Source: FEB-10 sp963710645
GTDB taxonomy: Bacteria > Acidobacteriota > Thermoanaerobaculia > Thermoanaerobaculales > Sulfomarinibacteraceae
Assembly (NCBI GenBank): GCA_963710645.1
Contig: CAVQBD010000002.1
Span: 186,001-250,000, forward strand
Reading direction: 5' to 3'
Length of the DNA stretch: 64,000 bases
In this document: positions 63,442 through 64,000 of the stretch, piece by piece
How positions within the stretch are numbered: position 1 is the first letter of the stretch
How the letters are laid out: every line of letters begins with the position of its first letter
Translations under genes and position numbers: made by a program
Notes under the pieces: model-generated
The model's database searches: none
Seen by the model: the letters and a program-made list of their open reading frames with translations, nothing else
Told to the model about the DNA's origin: nothing

Positions 63442-64000
63442 CTACTTCCTATCTTCTCTTCCGGGCATGATCATCGCCATCACCAGATCCCAGTTGAACC
63501 CGATCCAGATCAGAAACGGGAAGGCGAATCGCCCCGGCAGGTCGGTGAAGTACTGACCGAAACCGTAAATATTGCGGCTCAGGCCCGAGTACGACTGAAG
63601 ACTCCAGTCGCCCATGGACGTGGCATAGAGAAACTTGACGTGGAACATGAGGTTCAGCACCTGCGCTGCCAGCAGCAGGCACCAACCCATGACAAGCCGC
63701 TCCAACTGGGGTCTTGACCATGGTCTCGGGAGGGCGAGGAAGAGGGCGAGCAACACGATCGTGTTGAAGTGGACCTCGGTGAGTGAGATCGTCGGCGCAA
63801 CGGAGCCCGTGCGGAGATCGCTTCGATGAATTTCTGCACGATGATCCATCGGCACGAGCCGGGTCACCCTCGGTTGCTCATAGCCGCGGATGAGGATCTC
63901 CGCCAGCCCACAAACCGTACTGTCGAGCGCGGGGCGAAGGACGAGCCACACCACCATGGCAATTGCCAGGGCGATCGGCAACCTCCCAAGGAAGGAGCCG
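63442..64000 (-). CDS. membrane protein, 5'-truncated by the window edge
   Basis: At least 185 residues are visible and the frame is open to base 64000, so the true start lies outside; TTG 63981 is only nominal. There are about four membrane helices (LALAIAMVVWLVLRPAL, VHFNTIVLLALFLALP, LVMGWCLLLAAQVLNLMFHV, FPFLIWIGFNWDLVMAMI). Size and pattern recall exosortase-associated membrane proteins, but I am not sure. No other exosortase gene is in view. Confidence 0.6.
   Translation of the reverse strand, partial: GSFLGRLPIALAIAMVVWLVLRPALDSTVCGLAEILIRGYEQPRVTRLVPMDHRAEIHRSDLRTGSVAPTISLTEVHFNTIVLLALFLALPRPWSRPQLERLVMGWCLLLAAQVLNLMFHVKFLYATSMGDWSLQSYSGLSRNIYGFGQYFTDLPGRFAFPFLIWIGFNWDLVMAMIMPGREDRK

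Overview
The window is about 64 kb of high-GC, gene-dense bacterial chromosome. It carries a complete reductive-type dissimilatory sulfite reductase locus (dsrA, B, D, L, N, C and dsrMKJOP), so the host respires sulfite or sulfate, or disproportionates sulfur compounds. dsrD and dsrL occur together, dsrEFH is absent, and short tandem repeats are frequent between genes. This resembles dsr-bearing Acidobacteriota (Thermoanaerobaculia, for example Candidatus Sulfomarinibacter) more than classical Desulfobacterota. That taxonomic reading is inference; no rRNA gene is present.

Layout. 1-2930: kinase / receiver / degenerate kinase / receiver phosphorelay. 3046-5575: CLC chloride channel and a small membrane protein. 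5847-7462: a membrane HAMP module and a long-RSH-type (p)ppGpp synthetase domain, apparently one gene broken by two frameshifts. 7443-10547: divergent PAS histidine kinase and PAS sigma54 activator. About 10682-11976: IS3-family element with a clear -1 frameshift site. 12458-22642: NifX-like protein, then a putative exporter, dsrA, dsrB, dsrD, a ferritin-like gene, dsrL, dsrN, HEAT and TPR genes and dsrC. 22901-28486: RsbRD-domain protein and dsrMKJOP. 28692-31840: Fur/PerR regulator, dihaem peroxidase, Tat phosphoesterase and c-type cytochrome. 32062-36761: siroheme synthase and an NtrB/NtrC-like pair. 36929-38314: porin. 38439-40949: dTDP-sugar genes. 41222-44187: HD-GYP response regulator and a cNMP-domain/aspartase fusion. 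44617-48070: GntR-controlled ABC exporter. 48271-49008: cytochrome and pterin dehydratase. 49648-54256: DtxR-type regulator and Mn/Zn/Fe ABC importer. 54599-57249: Mla-type lipid transport. 57609-60834: ribH, nusB, transglutaminase-like and DUF4388 genes. 61545-63365: FHA protein with a degenerate AAA+ domain. The window ends in a partial membrane protein gene.

How it fits together. Both dsr operons are preceded by the same 16-base sigma54 -24/-12 element, TGGCACAGCGGTTGCA (13218-13233 and 22844-22859). A related upstream motif (12993-13013 and 22744-22764) may bind a shared enhancer-binding protein. Sulfite reductase with its cofactor and partner genes, and the DsrMKJOP membrane complex, therefore look like one sigma54 regulon. 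Two canonical or near-canonical sigma54 activators are encoded nearby (9189-10547, 35385-36761). Siroheme synthase, needed for DsrAB, has GTTACG repeats in its leader that also form a dyad upstream of the dsrAB operon.

Intergenic DNA is rich in tandem repeats whose unit is nearly always seven bases, plus longer dispersed repeats. I found no tRNA, rRNA or CRISPR array.
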